From Methylobacterium terrae (GTDB lineage Bacteria; Pseudomonadota; Alphaproteobacteria; Rhizobiales; Beijerinckiaceae), in assembly GCF_003173755.1 (NCBI RefSeq), contig NZ_CP029553.1:3992001-4056000 (forward strand): 64,000 nucleotides of DNA. Reading direction: 5' to 3'. Every line of letters begins with the position of its first letter. The stretch's first letter is position 1. The position numbers and the translations under genes were made by a program. The notes below the pieces were generated by a model. It saw only the letters and a program-made list of their open reading frames with translations, did no database searches and was not told where the DNA came from. Shown piece after piece: positions 1-9,276 of this stretch.

Positions 1-752
1 CCCGCCAGTCGCCGGCCGCGATCGACGGGGTCGCGGTGCGGGTGTTCTCGCCCGACGAGACGGATCCGCGGATCGCCGACGACCTCGGCCGAGCCGACGC
101 GATCCTGGTGTCGATCCCGCCGGATTCCGGCCACGACCCGGCGCTCGCCGCCTTTGCCGACGCCATCGCCACGAGCCCGGCGCGGTGGATCGGCTACCTC
201 TCGACCATCGGGGTCTACGGCGACCAGGGCGGCGCCTGGATCGACGAGGCGACGCCGCCCTCCCCCACCCACCAGCGCACCCGCGACCGGGTGGCGGCGG
301 AAGACGCCTGGCTCGCCCTCGGAGCGCGGGCGGGCAAGGCGGTGCAGGTGTTCCGGCTGTCGGGCATCTACGGTCCGGGGCGCAACGCCTTCGAGAAGCT
401 GCGGCAGGGCAAGGCGCAGCGCATCGTCAAGCCGGGCCAGGTGTTCAACCGCATCCATGTCGACGACATCGCGACGGTGCTGGCCGCCTCCCTCGACAAT
501 CCGCGCCCGGGCGCGGTCTACAACGTCACCGACGACGAGCCGGCGCCGCCCCAGGACGTGACCGCCTTCGCGGCCGACCTCGCCGGGTTGGCCCTGCCCC
601 CGGCGGTGGATTTCGACACCGCCGCCTTGAGCCCGATGGCGCGCAGCTTCTACGGCGAGAACAAGCGGGTGCGGAACCGGCTGATCCGGGAGGAGCTGGG
701 GGTCGCGCTGGCATATCCGACGTATCGGGAGGGGTTGCGAGGGCTGGTGTAG
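1..752 (+). CDS. SDR-family NAD(P)-dependent epimerase-like protein, 5' end missing
   Basis: The frame is open from base 3 to the stop at 750-752, so the gene starts left of the window and its N-terminal nucleotide-binding Rossmann motif is not visible. The visible part has a YeeZ-like signature, YLSTIGVYGDQGG, then WIDE, a motif FRLSGIYGPGRN and the HVDDIA segment typical of extended SDR sugar-epimerase-like proteins. Substrate is unknown; these proteins are usually annotated as SDR-family oxidoreductases. It lies 9 bases before the next gene on the same strand, so the two may be co-transcribed. The family assignment is good and the function is open. Confidence 0.8.
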   Translation, partial: RQSPAAIDGVAVRVFSPDETDPRIADDLGRADAILVSIPPDSGHDPALAAFADAIATSPARWIGYLSTIGVYGDQGGAWIDEATPPSPTHQRTRDRVAAEDAWLALGARAGKAVQVFRLSGIYGPGRNAFEKLRQGKAQRIVKPGQVFNRIHVDDIATVLAASLDNPRPGAVYNVTDDEPAPPQDVTAFAADLAGLALPPAVDFDTAALSPMARSFYGENKRVRNRLIREELGVALAYPTYREGLRGLV

Positions 753-761
753 CGGCCCGTC

Positions 762-1409
762 ATGTCCGGCTCACCGGCTCCCATGGTGGTTGCGGTCGGC
801 GGTTCGGGCCGGCACGCTCGCGTGGTGCTGGAGGCCGCCGATCTCGCCGGGCTACCGGTCCACGGCGTCCTGTCGGATGATCTGGGTACCGGCGAATCGT
901 TCTTCGGATCGCATCGCGTCCTCGGCGGGCTCGACCGCCTTCGCGATCGGGCCTTCCTGCAAGGCTCCCGAGTCCATCTCGGGACTGGTGATCGGGCCGT
1001 GCGGCGGTCGATGGCAGAGCTGGTTCAGGCCGGTGGGGGACGACTCGGCACGATCATCCACCCCGCCGGCATCGTGTCCCCGAGTGCCGTGATCTCTGCG
1101 GGAGCATTCATCGCGGCCGGCGCGATCGTGGGCGTCGGCGCCGTCCTGGCGGAGGCCTGCCTCGTCAATACGGGCGCGAGCATCGACCACGATTACCGGC
1201 TCGACTTCAGGGTGTGCGTCGGTCCGGGGGCACGGCTCGCCGGGACGGTCCGGTGCGAGGCCGACGTCCATATCGGGCTTGGCGCCTGCATCCTGCAGGG
1301 ATTACGGCTCGGCCGGGGCGCGGTCGTCGGCGCGGGCGCCGTCGTCACGCGGGATGTCGCGGCCGGCCAGACCGTCGTGGGTTGCCCGGCCCGACCTTTG
1401 AAGCGGTGA
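762..1409 (+). CDS. NeuD/PglD-type sugar O- or N-acyltransferase with left-handed beta helix
   Basis: The 215-residue protein begins with a Rossmann-like segment (VVAVGGSGRHARVV, about residues 9-22), as in NeuD/PglD acetyltransferases that modify sialic acid or bacillosamine-type sugars. The C-terminal half, about residues 100-210, shows hexapeptide-repeat character with GAFIAAGAIVGVGAVL, a catalytic-type histidine in SIDHDYRL, and the closing GAGAVVTRDV and VGCPAR motifs. Length fits the family. ATG at 762 is used; an in-frame ATG at 783 is also possible and sits nearer the conserved start. The true acceptor sugar cannot be told from the sequence. It follows the SDR gene closely, which suits a small surface-sugar operon, but no glycosyltransferase is visible. 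Confidence 0.8.
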   Translation: MSGSPAPMVVAVGGSGRHARVVLEAADLAGLPVHGVLSDDLGTGESFFGSHRVLGGLDRLRDRAFLQGSRVHLGTGDRAVRRSMAELVQAGGGRLGTIIHPAGIVSPSAVISAGAFIAAGAIVGVGAVLAEACLVNTGASIDHDYRLDFRVCVGPGARLAGTVRCEADVHIGLGACILQGLRLGRGAVVGAGAVVTRDVAAGQTVVGCPARPLKR

Positions 1410-1482
1410 CCGAATCCTCCACGATATGATGCCGAACGACACCGCACGTCGTCATGGCAGCCATCGAGATCGGAACACCGCG

Positions 1483-1737
1483 ATGTCCCGGACGCGCACC
1501 CATCCCGGAAAATATCCGCTCACGGGATACCGGGGGCCGCTGACTCTCAGCGCCGGCCAGCTCGCGGACGCGCTCGGCCTACCGCGATCCTGCTTCAATG
1601 ACAGTGTCCGCGAGCGCCCGTGCGTCGATGCCGACACGGCACTGCGGCTCGGCCGCGACTTCGGCACGACCGCCCAGTTCTGGATCAACATGCGGACGAC
1701 CCACGATCGTGCGGAGGCGGCCGATCCGTCCAGGAAC
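1483..1737 (+). pseudogene. Decayed HigA-family antitoxin (XRE type)
   Basis: From the ATG at 1483 the translation starts MSRTRTHPGK and later reads VDADTALRLGRDFGTTAQFW, which is the signature of HigA/VapI addiction-module antidotes (helix-turn-helix, then FGTxxxFWxN). The middle is degenerate (GYRGPLTLSAGQ instead of the usual EFLxPLGLS segment). The frame has no stop near the expected end and runs on antisense into the following minus-strand gene. No HigB/RelE toxin is next to it. I read it as the remnant of a lost toxin-antitoxin pair; it could still be a divergent regulator, but the run-on C-terminus argues against that. Confidence 0.55.
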
Positions 1738-1784
1738 ACGCCCCGGCCGGCGTCTCGACTTAAAACAGGCCGAGAGGCGCCCGC

Positions 1785-2783
1785 TCACGCCGCGTGCCGC
1801 CCCGCCTCGGCGCCGAAATGCCCGATATACCGCTTGGCGATGGCCTCGACCGGCAGCACCACGAACACGTCGGTCGTGCCGAACTGGCGATCGACCACCG
1901 CGCCGTCGCCGAAGGTGGCGCCGACCCGCAGGTAGCCCTTGATCAGGGGCGGCAGGGCCTGGAGGGCGGCCTTGGGGTCGATCGCCTCGCGGCTGAGGCG
2001 GTCCATGGCGACGTGGCGGTTAGGCAACGCGCGGGCGCGCCAGCCCTCGGGGGCGCGGGCGAAGTGGTGGAGGAAGCTCAAGGGCAGCGCGAGGCGGTCC
2101 GGGTCGGTGCCCTCCAGGCTGGCGCAGCCGAGCATCGCGTCGATGCGGTGGTGAAGCACGTAGGTCCAGATGCCGTGCCAGAGCAATTCGACGGTGCGCT
2201 TGGTGCGGTAGGGCCCGAGCACGCAGGAGCGACCGAGCTCCAGCACCCTTTTGCCGGCATTGGCCTCGAGCACCGGACCCAGATCGTACTCGCCGGCGGT
2301 GTAGAAGCCGAAATGCCGGTCGGCCTGCTCCTGGCGCAGCAGGCGGTAGGTCCCGACGACCCGGGGCTTGGGCTTGCGGAAGGGCTTCTGCTCCTGGGCG
2401 TCGTGGTCGATCACCAGGAGGTGGTCGCAGACCGCGTCGTACTCGTCGGCGTCGCGGCGCTTGAGCAGGGCGAGGCCGGTCGGGATCGCCGCCATCTCCT
2501 CGTAGAAGACGCGGTAGCGCAGGCGCTGGGCCCGCTTGACCTCCTTCGGCGTCGTCGCGAGGCGCACCTCGAGGGAGCCGATGCGGCCGAGGACCGGGTC
2601 GAGGCCGGGGGTCTCGAAGTGCCTGAGGCGCGGGAAGAGCCGCGCGGATTGGCCGAACCCCTGGCCGAACCCCTTGAGGTGGATGCCGCCTTCCGCGGCA
2701 CGACCCAGGAGGCGGGTCAGGGGAATGCCGGGCGGAGCATCGCGGCCGTCGCCGGCCGGGAAGCGGGTGAGGAACGGAACCAT
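1785..2783 (-). CDS. olsB: OlsB-like L-ornithine N(alpha)-acyltransferase (GNAT, hemolysin-like)
   Basis: The protein matches the OlsB/hemolysin-like acyltransferase family, which transfers a 3-hydroxyacyl chain from acyl carrier protein to ornithine in the first step of ornithine lipid synthesis. Diagnostic parts are [59 protein letters not shown] and the late [10 protein letters not shown] followed by [11 protein letters not shown]. From the ATG at 2783 it has 332 residues; the frame extends 26 residues further upstream to 2861, but that part is low-complexity. Ornithine lipids are common in phosphate-limited Rhizobiales. OlsA, the second enzyme, is not in the window. Other members are called GNAT or hemolysin family, so ornithine as acceptor is inferred. 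Confidence 0.82.
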   Translation of the reverse strand: MVPFLTRFPAGDGRDAPPGIPLTRLLGRAAEGGIHLKGFGQGFGQSARLFPRLRHFETPGLDPVLGRIGSLEVRLATTPKEVKRAQRLRYRVFYEEMAAIPTGLALLKRRDADEYDAVCDHLLVIDHDAQEQKPFRKPKPRVVGTYRLLRQEQADRHFGFYTAGEYDLGPVLEANAGKRVLELGRSCVLGPYRTKRTVELLWHGIWTYVLHHRIDAMLGCASLEGTDPDRLALPLSFLHHFARAPEGWRARALPNRHVAMDRLSREAIDPKAALQALPPLIKGYLRVGATFGDGAVVDRQFGTTDVFVVLPVEAIAKRYIGHFGAEAGRHAA

Positions 2784-2951
2784 GGTCGAGGCATCCCGTG
2801 CGGCGCCGACCGATCCGGCGCCCGTCGACGCGGTCGCCGCGACCGCCCCGCGTGCCGACAAGACACCACGAAGGCAGTACGGGAATATGACAGGGGTTTA
2901 CAAGAACCCTCAACGAGTTGGCGGGGCGATGGCGCCCCGCCCGCCCGCGAA

Positions 2952-3350
2952 TCAGACGAACTGGCCGAGGCCCGGGACCGAGCCGACGATCGGGCCCATC
3001 ACGTCCTCGCCGGCCTTCTCGCGGCCGTAGGCGAACAGCTCGCGGCCGAGCGGCTGCATCTGTCCCATCGGCACGCCGGCCGACATCAGCTTCTGGCCGA
3101 GCGCCATCACGCCGCCGCCCATCATGCCGCCGAGCATGCCCATCAGGCCGCCGCCGCCCTCGCCGGGGCCGCCGTCGCCCGACTGGGCGATCGCCGTCTC
3201 GGCGCCCGGCATGGCGGCGATCAGCTTACCGACCTCCTCGGCCGGGCCCTCCTTCTGCAGGAAGGCCAGGATGAGCCCGATCGCCTTCTGGGCCGTGGTC
3301 GCGTCGAGTCCCGTGGCCTGCGTCACCCGGGCAACAAGCTCTTCCATCAT
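2952..3350 (-). CDS. Small DUF2267-like protein of unknown function
   Basis: The 132-residue protein starts [16 protein letters not shown] and continues through [15 protein letters not shown], a pattern seen in DUF2267/DUF2780-type proteins whose role is unknown. The middle is very rich in Gly and Met ([16 protein letters not shown], about residues 70-85), and there is no clear signal peptide. The start at 3350 (or 3347) is preceded on the minus strand by GGGAGA, which favours it over the longer frame reaching 3422. It is divergent from rplU and stands alone. No function is proposed. Confidence 0.7.
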   Translation of the reverse strand: MMEELVARVTQATGLDATTAQKAIGLILAFLQKEGPAEEVGKLIAAMPGAETAIAQSGDGGPGEGGGGLMGMLGGMMGGGVMALGQKLMSAGVPMGQMQPLGRELFAYGREKAGEDVMGPIVGSVPGLGQFV

Positions 3351-3461
3351 GGTCTCCCGCACGTCTCGCGTGCGACCTGCCGGCCGGCACGCCGCCGGGC
3401 GGTCTTCGGCGAAGGTCGCCATGAAATCAAGGCGCGGCGGAGAAACCGGGGTGCGACGGCG

Positions 3462-3490
3462 TTGACAGACGGCGCCCGCGCCCGTAACGG
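3462..3490 (+). promoter_or_regulatory. Probable sigma-70 type promoter of rplU-rpmA
   Basis: A perfect -35 hexamer TTGACA at 3462-3467 is followed after 17 bases by TAACGG at 3485-3490. It sits about 140 bases upstream of the rplU start, in the only gap before the ribosomal protein genes. The -10 is imperfect but the spacing is ideal. Confidence 0.6.
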
Positions 3491-3498
3491 TGACGTCT

Positions 3499-3527
3499 GG
3501 CGCGCGGACCGTAAAGGCCCGCGCGCC
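3499..3527 (+). promoter_or_regulatory. Strong hairpin in the rplU leader
   Basis: GGCGCGCGG at 3499-3507 pairs perfectly with CCGCGCGCC at 3519-3527, leaving an 11-base loop. It begins just after the predicted promoter, so it would be near the 5' end of the transcript. Leader structures upstream of L21 are known in bacteria and can mediate feedback; whether this one does is not shown by the sequence. Confidence 0.4.
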
Positions 3528-3626
3528 GTCGCGTTCGCGGCAGCCCCGACGGGGCCCCGGACGTCAACTGTCAAAAAGACGACCCCGGCGATGAGCCGGA
3601 GGCCGGATGGAACACGGACGAGAACG

Positions 3627-3944
3627 ATGTTCGCAGTGATCAAGACCGGCGGCAAGCAGTACCGCGTCGCCGCCAACGACGTCATCACGATCGAGAAGCT
3701 CGAGGGCGAGGCCGGCACCGCGGTCACCTTCGGCGAGGTGCTGCTGTTCACCGACGGCGCCGGCGCGACCCAGGTCGGCGCCCCGCTGGTCTCGGGCGTC
3801 AGCGTCGCCGGCGAGATCGTGAAGCAGGCCCGCGGCCCGAAGGTCATCGCCTTCAAGAAGCGCCGCCGCCAGAACTCGCGCTGCAAGCGCGGTCACCGCC
3901 AGGACCTCACCGTGGTCCGCGTCACGGGCATCAGCGCCGCGTAA
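3627..3944 (+). CDS. rplU: 50S ribosomal protein L21
   Basis: The 105-residue protein starts [18 protein letters not shown], the classic L21 opening, and ends with the basic segment [17 protein letters not shown] that contacts 23S rRNA. Length matches bacterial L21. The same frame is open far upstream, but the ATG at 3627 gives the conserved N-terminus. It is followed 43 bases later by rpmA, the usual pair, and further by obgE, whose product assembles the large subunit. A promoter and leader hairpin lie upstream. Confidence 0.97.
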   Translation: MFAVIKTGGKQYRVAANDVITIEKLEGEAGTAVTFGEVLLFTDGAGATQVGAPLVSGVSVAGEIVKQARGPKVIAFKKRRRQNSRCKRGHRQDLTVVRVTGISAA

Positions 3945-3987
3945 AGCTGGCCGCGAGCCCTTTTTCCAGAATTCAGGAGTTAGCCCC

Positions 3988-4269
3988 ATGGCTCACAAGA
4001 AGGCAGGCGGTTCGTCCCGCAACGGTCGCGATTCGGCCGGTCGTCGTCTCGGCGTGAAGAAGTTCGGCAGCGAGGCCGTCCTCGCCGGCAACATCATCGT
4101 GCGTCAGCGCGGCACCAAGTGGCATCCCGGCGTCAACGTCGGCATGGGCACCGACCACACCCTGTTCGCCCTCACCGCCGGCAAGGTGCAATTCATTACC
4201 AAACGAGGCCGCGCCTTCGTAACGGTCGTCGCCAACGACGCCGCCCCGGCCCTGGAGGCCGCAGAGTAA
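3988..4269 (+). CDS. rpmA: 50S ribosomal protein L27
   Basis: The 93-residue protein opens [20 protein letters not shown], the L27 N-terminus that reaches toward the peptidyl transferase centre, and contains QRGTKWHPG and GTDHTLFAL. There is no N-terminal extension to be cleaved, unlike in Firmicutes. A good ribosome site (AGGAG) lies about 9 bases before the ATG. It is the second gene of the rplU-rpmA operon, with a hairpin about 100 bases after the stop. Confidence 0.97.
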   Translation: MAHKKAGGSSRNGRDSAGRRLGVKKFGSEAVLAGNIIVRQRGTKWHPGVNVGMGTDHTLFALTAGKVQFITKRGRAFVTVVANDAAPALEAAE

Positions 4270-4373
4270 TCCGACGGAGCCAGTGACGAGGGAGCTCCGC
4301 CGGTGTCCCCACACCGACCCGGCAGCTCCTGCTCACTCCGGCCCCGAAACGGCCGAGCTTCGAGCGAGAACCG

Positions 4374-4406
4374 AAGGGAAGGTGGGGCACCACCTTCCCT
4401 TTCGTC
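4374..4406 (+). terminator. Hairpin terminator or attenuator after rpmA
   Basis: AAGGGAAGGTGG (4374-4385) pairs with CCACCTTCCCTT (4390-4401), a 12-bp perfect stem with a 4-base loop, followed by TTCGT. The T tract is short, so read-through into the acetyltransferase and obgE is likely; the site may lower expression of those genes relative to the ribosomal proteins. Confidence 0.6.
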
Positions 4407-4460
4407 GTTCTCGTAACCGCGCCCGAGCGGGAGGCTCTGGGTTCGGATCGGAGTCAGGCG

Positions 4461-5096
4461 ATGTTTCCCGACCTCACCCGCGACGATGTCTTCCGGCTCG
4501 AGACCCGGAGGCTGTGGCTGCGCTGGGCCCGCCAGGCCGACGCGCAAGCCCTCGTCCGCTTCGCCGGTGAGAAAGCCGTAGCCGGGATGACCGCCCGCAT
4601 TCCGCATCCGCTCGATCCGCCGGCCGTGGACAATTTCATCCTCGACTCGCGGCAGGCCAATGCGGACGGCCGGGCGCTGATCATGGCGATCACGCCGCGG
4701 CGGTACCCGACCCAGGCGATCGGCGTCGTCAGCATCGCGCCCGATCCGGAGGGCGGCGCCCCGCATCTCGGCTACTGGCTCGGCACGCCGCACTGGGGCC
4801 AGGGGCTGGCCACGGAAGCCGCGCGGGCGATGATCGACGCCTTCTTCGCCTATACGGAAGGGGGCGAGCTCGGCTCGTCCGCCCGGGTGGTGAACCCGGC
4901 GTCCCGGCGGGTGCTGGAGAAGTGCGGCTTCGCCTCGGTCGGCTCCGGCCTCCAGGCTTTCCCGGCCCGCGGCGGCGTCTTCCCGGTCGACCGCTTCCGG
5001 CTCGACCGGCGGGCCTGGGACAGCCTGAAGACCTGGCACGCGGCGGGCCTCGTCTTCGCCCGCCACGACGGGCCGGAATGCCGGCCCGGCGCCTGA
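4461..5096 (+). CDS. GNAT N-acetyltransferase, RimJ/RimL-like
   Basis: A 211-residue acetyltransferase with an N-terminal LETRRLWLRWARQAD segment typical of the RimJ/RimL group, the acetyl-CoA binding region GYWLGTPHWGQGLATEAARA (about residues 94-113) and the closing VVNPASRRVLEKCGF. Members acetylate N-termini of ribosomal proteins or small molecules; the substrate here is unknown. A GGAG lies about 10 bases before the ATG. The gene sits between rpmA and obgE, a position conserved in related Rhizobiales, which hints at a link to ribosome assembly but does not prove it. Confidence 0.88.
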   Translation: MFPDLTRDDVFRLETRRLWLRWARQADAQALVRFAGEKAVAGMTARIPHPLDPPAVDNFILDSRQANADGRALIMAITPRRYPTQAIGVVSIAPDPEGGAPHLGYWLGTPHWGQGLATEAARAMIDAFFAYTEGGELGSSARVVNPASRRVLEKCGFASVGSGLQAFPARGGVFPVDRFRLDRRAWDSLKTWHAAGLVFARHDGPECRPGA

Positions 5097-6191
<1,095 letters not shown>

Positions 6192-6240
6192 AGGACGCGT
6201 GGGGGAGGCGCTAGATTCGACGCCGTCAGGAGTCGTCCCC

Positions 6241-6527
6241 ATGACCGATCCTCTGATCATCGACAGCGACGAGACGCTGCAGCTCGCCCAGCGTCTCGCG
6301 GAGTGTCTCGGGACCACGCCGGGCGATGCCGTGGCGCAGGCGTGCGGGCCTATGACGAGACGCCGGCGGCGGCGCGTGCGTTTACGGCTCCACGACAGCC
6401 TCTTCGCGATCCGGAGGCCATCATCGCCCATATCCTTGCACTCGGCGCGGCCGCACGGGCCGAGCTTCCGCCGGGGACGAACTCCGATCACGGCGATCTG
6501 TACGACGAGGACGGGCTGCCGCGATAA
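6241..6527 (+). pseudogene. Frameshifted VapB-like antitoxin paralogue
   Basis: The first part, from the ATG at 6241, reads MTDPLIIDSDETLQLAQRLA and then CLGTTPGDAVAQA. The conserved tail SDHGDLYDEDGLP is in another frame that ends at 6527. Both halves match the intact neighbour at 6552-6821 (LIIDDDEIVDIAERMARRLG and SDHSDFYDENGLP). Restoring one base near 6338-6345 would join them as one protein of about 95 residues. A single-base deletion, or a sequencing error, is the simplest explanation. No separate toxin follows it, so it looks like a duplicate of the antitoxin that has decayed. Confidence 0.72.
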
Positions 6528-6551
6528 AGGCGGATCGAGACGGAGCAATCG

Positions 6552-6821
6552 ATGGCGAAGCGGCTCATCATCGACGACGATGAAATCGTCGACATCGCCG
6601 AGCGTATGGCAAGGCGTCTCGGCACGACGCCTAACGATGTCGTGACACGCCTCCTGCGCGAAGCAGAACCTCGGGCATCTGCCGAGATCTCGCTTACCCC
6701 CGCACAGCAGGCGGATTACGATGCCCTGCGTGCCCTCGTGAAGGATGTGGCCCGGTTTAGACAGCCCGGCGCAACCTCGGATCACTCCGACTTCTACGAC
6801 GAGAACGGCCTGCCGGTATGA
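6552..6821 (+). CDS. vapB: VapB-like antitoxin
   Basis: The 89-residue protein has a short N-terminal DNA-binding type segment (KRLIIDDDEIVDIAERMARR, then LGTTPNDVVTRLL), as in the PSK/Rv0623-like VapB group, and an acidic tail SDHSDFYDENGLP that is likely to sit in the toxin active site. Its stop overlaps the toxin start by four bases (ATGA at 6818-6821), the usual translational coupling of type II antitoxin and toxin. The pair probably represses its own promoter, likely in the gap after obgE, shared with the broken paralogue. Confidence 0.85.
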   Translation: MAKRLIIDDDEIVDIAERMARRLGTTPNDVVTRLLREAEPRASAEISLTPAQQADYDALRALVKDVARFRQPGATSDHSDFYDENGLPV

Positions 6822-7216
6822 TCGCCCTCGACACGTCCGCGCTCGTCGCAATCGCGATGGACGAGGCGGAGGGCGAGACCTTCTCGCAGATCATTGCGGT
6901 GAGCGGCTCGGCGATCGTCGGGATGCCGACCCTGCTCGAGACCCACATGGTCCTCGAAGGCCGTTTGCCGGGGGGTGCCAAGTACTTCCTTGATCGCCTG
7001 CTGCTTGTCCCATCCGTCCGCATGATCGATTTCGACCACCGGATGCTTCAGGCTGCCACCGACGCCTTTCTTCGCTTCGGCCGGGGCCGCGGGCATCCAG
7101 CGCGGTTGAACATGGGGGACTGCATGGCTTACGCGGTAGCCAGGACCCAGGACCTGCCGCTCCTCTTCAAGGGGAACGACTTCGTCCACACGGACCTGAC
7201 GCCCGCCGCACCCTGA
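6818..7216 (+). CDS. vapC: VapC-like PIN-domain ribonuclease toxin
   Basis: The 132-residue protein is a PIN domain: [16 protein letters not shown] carries the first catalytic aspartate at residue 5, [12 protein letters not shown] carries the central glutamate, and [13 protein letters not shown] with LLFKGNDF carries the C-terminal acidic residues. These four acids bind Mg2+ for RNA cleavage in VapC toxins, and all appear intact, so it should be active. It is coupled to vapB by a 4-base overlap. The RNA target, often initiator tRNA or the 23S sarcin-ricin loop in studied VapCs, cannot be inferred. Confidence 0.9.
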   Translation: MIALDTSALVAIAMDEAEGETFSQIIAVSGSAIVGMPTLLETHMVLEGRLPGGAKYFLDRLLLVPSVRMIDFDHRMLQAATDAFLRFGRGRGHPARLNMGDCMAYAVARTQDLPLLFKGNDFVHTDLTPAAP

Positions 7217-7227
7217 TCCCCGGTTCC

Positions 7228-8379
7228 ATGTCCACGCTCTCCGCCCACCGCCCGCCCGAGACCCCCACCCTCGACCAGTTCCGCCGCGTCGTGCTCAAGG
7301 TCGGCTCGGCGCTCCTCGTCGACCGGGCGCGGGGGCGGCTGCGGCATGCCTGGCTGGCGGCGCTCGCCGAGGACATCGCCGACCTGCACGGCCGCGGCGT
7401 CGACGTGCTGGTGGTCTCCTCCGGCTCGATCGCGCTCGGGCGCACCGTGCTCAACCTCAGTCCCGGGCCGTTGCGCCTGGAGGAGAGCCAGGCCGCGGCG
7501 GCAGTGGGGCAGATCGCGCTCGCCCGGCACTGGTCGGAGGCGCTCGCCCATCACGGCATCGTCGCCGGCCAGATCCTGGTGACGCCGCAGGACACCGAGG
7601 AGCGCCGGCGCTACCTCAACGCGCGGGCCACCACCCTGAAGCTCCTGGAGGAACGCGCCGTCCCGGTCGTCAACGAGAACGACACCGTCGCGACCTCGGA
7701 GATCCGCTACGGCGACAACGACCGCCTCGCGGCGCGCGTCGCCACGATGATCGGCGCCGACCTGCTGGTGCTGTTCTCCGACATCGACGGGCTCTACACC
7801 GCCCCGCCGGCGAGCGACCCGAATGCCGAGCATCTGCCGGTGATCGCCCGGATCACCCCGGAGATCGACGCCATGGCGGGGGGACCGGCCTCGGAACTGT
7901 CGCGCGGCGGCATGCGCACCAAGGTCGAGGCGGCCAAGATCGCGATCTCGGGCGGCACCCAGATGATGATCGCCGACGGGCGGGTGAAGAACCCGCTCAA
8001 GGCGGTGGCGAACGGCGCCCGCTGCTCGTGGTTCCTCGCCGGATCGACGCCGGGGGCTGCCCGCAAGACCTGGATCGCCGGGTCGCTGGAGCCCCGCGGC
8101 ACCCTGACGATCGATGGCGGCGCGGCGCGTGCCCTCCAGGGCGGGGCGAGCCTGCTGCCGGTCGGCGTCCGGCGGGTCGAGGGCAGCTTCGGCCGCGGCG
8201 ACGCGGTGACGATCCGGGCCGAGGACGGCACGGTGCTCGCCCGCGGCCTCGTCGCCTACGACAGCGAGGACGCGGCGCGGATCGTCGGGCGGTCGAGCCG
8301 GGAGATCGAGGCGGTGCTGGGCTATCCGGGCCGGGCCGCGATGGTGCACCGGGACGACCTGGCGGTGGTGGGGGATTGA
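7228..8379 (+). CDS. proB: Glutamate 5-kinase
   Basis: The 383-residue protein catalyses the first step of proline synthesis, ATP-dependent phosphorylation of L-glutamate. It has the amino-acid kinase domain ([57 protein letters not shown]) and a C-terminal PUA domain from about residue 285. Length fits ProB with PUA. The substrate motifs look intact. proB near obgE is a conserved order in this group, usually followed by proA, which is not found here: the following 330 bases hold no gene. Confidence 0.95.
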   Translation: MSTLSAHRPPETPTLDQFRRVVLKVGSALLVDRARGRLRHAWLAALAEDIADLHGRGVDVLVVSSGSIALGRTVLNLSPGPLRLEESQAAAAVGQIALARHWSEALAHHGIVAGQILVTPQDTEERRRYLNARATTLKLLEERAVPVVNENDTVATSEIRYGDNDRLAARVATMIGADLLVLFSDIDGLYTAPPASDPNAEHLPVIARITPEIDAMAGGPASELSRGGMRTKVEAAKIAISGGTQMMIADGRVKNPLKAVANGARCSWFLAGSTPGAARKTWIAGSLEPRGTLTIDGGAARALQGGASLLPVGVRRVEGSFGRGDAVTIRAEDGTVLARGLVAYDSEDAARIVGRSSREIEAVLGYPGRAAMVHRDDLAVVGD

Positions 8380-8442
8380 GGACGAGGGCCGTCCACCGCC
8401 GACTCTGCCAACCCTCGATGTCCATCTCGGGGCCGCGCAGCG

Positions 8443-8534
8443 GAACCCGGGATCCATAAACGCCGACGATACCGAATGAGGTGAGTGGCGTTCCGCTTCT
8501 TCCTGAAGCGTCGACGGTCATGGATCCCGGGTTC
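8443..8534. repeat. Inverted repeat element downstream of proB
   Basis: GAACCCGGGATCCAT at 8443-8457 is repeated in reverse complement at 8520-8534, a perfect 15-bp match 62 bases apart, within a gene-free stretch (8380-8710). The layout is that of a small intergenic palindromic element; copies elsewhere in the genome would confirm it. Apart from this I see nothing coding in the gap. Confidence 0.6.
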
Positions 8535-8710
8535 TCGCCTTCGGCGGTCCCGGGATGACGCGGAGGGTGGCGGAACCGTCGCGTGCGTCGGTCTCGCGCC
8601 GCCGCGCAACACCCCAAACACCAAGAAGGCGCCTGAGGGGCGTTTGCCGCCCCTGGCGCCTTGCTTTGAACCGTGGAGTGCATCACCCCGGGCGAACCGG
8701 GGCGTCGCGA

Positions 8711-8923
8711 TCAGCAGAAGTGCTGGCCGATGCGGCGCTCGAGATCGTCGGTGATGCGGCCGCCGTTGGTCTCGACGTACTCGCCGATCTGGCGCTCCAG
8801 GCGGCGCTGGTTGGCGGCGTGGATCGCGTGGACCATGCGGCTGACGAGGGTGAGGATGCCGGGCTCCATGTCGGAGCGCTCCTCGACGGGGCTGATGAGC
8901 GAGTGGGTGATGACCGCGAGCAT
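8711..8923 (-). CDS. Small conserved-looking protein of unknown function, 70 residues
   Basis: The 70-residue protein starts MLAVITHSLISPVEERSDME and ends RITDDLERRIGQHFC; it is mostly predicted helical with charged residues and no signal peptide or membrane segment. The start at 8923 is supported by AGGAGA six to eleven bases upstream on the minus strand, which makes a real gene likely despite its size. I do not recognise the family. It is alone, facing away from homospermidine synthase. Confidence 0.6.
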   Translation of the reverse strand: MLAVITHSLISPVEERSDMEPGILTLVSRMVHAIHAANQRRLERQIGEYVETNGGRITDDLERRIGQHFC

Positions 8924-9276
8924 CGGGATCTCCTGTGAGATTGCGCGCGGGCGTTTCCGGTGTTCTTGTTGCAACGCAATATGGACCCTGCCGCGCCGCA
9001 CACAAGCGTCGCCGCTGCAGCGGCGCCATGCGAATCCGGCATGCCGAGTCCGACGGTGCGGTTAACCCGGTGGTCACGCTTCAGTGTGGCGGGCCAACGG
9101 GTTGCCCGGGGTTGACCCCGGGGACCCGACGCGTCAATCACCCCTCGCCTGTCCCCGTCGCCCGCGCGTCATGCTGGCCTGCTAGGCGAGCCGACCGGCC
9201 GCGGGGAGCTTTTCCCCACGGGCGGGGCACATCGTCGGACACGATCCGCAACCACATCCTGGAGACCTCGAGCGCC
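8924..9276. other. Gene-free stretch before homospermidine synthase
   Basis: No convincing gene is seen in these 353 bases, although one frame is open through it and joins the following gene. It must hold the promoters of the divergent small gene and of hss. A hairpin GTCGCCGCTGCAGCGGCG lies near 9007-9024 and a GGGGTTGACCCCGGGG palindrome near 9107-9123; neither has an assigned role. Confidence 0.5.

Noticed and set aside
1794..3944. Very long plus-strand frame of 716 codons covering olsB antisense and rplU
   Set aside because: Most of it is antisense to olsB with poor residue makeup; only the last 105 codons are rplU.
8485..8754. Plus-strand frame after proB
   Set aside because: It runs through the inverted repeat and has no ribosome site or recognisable motif.
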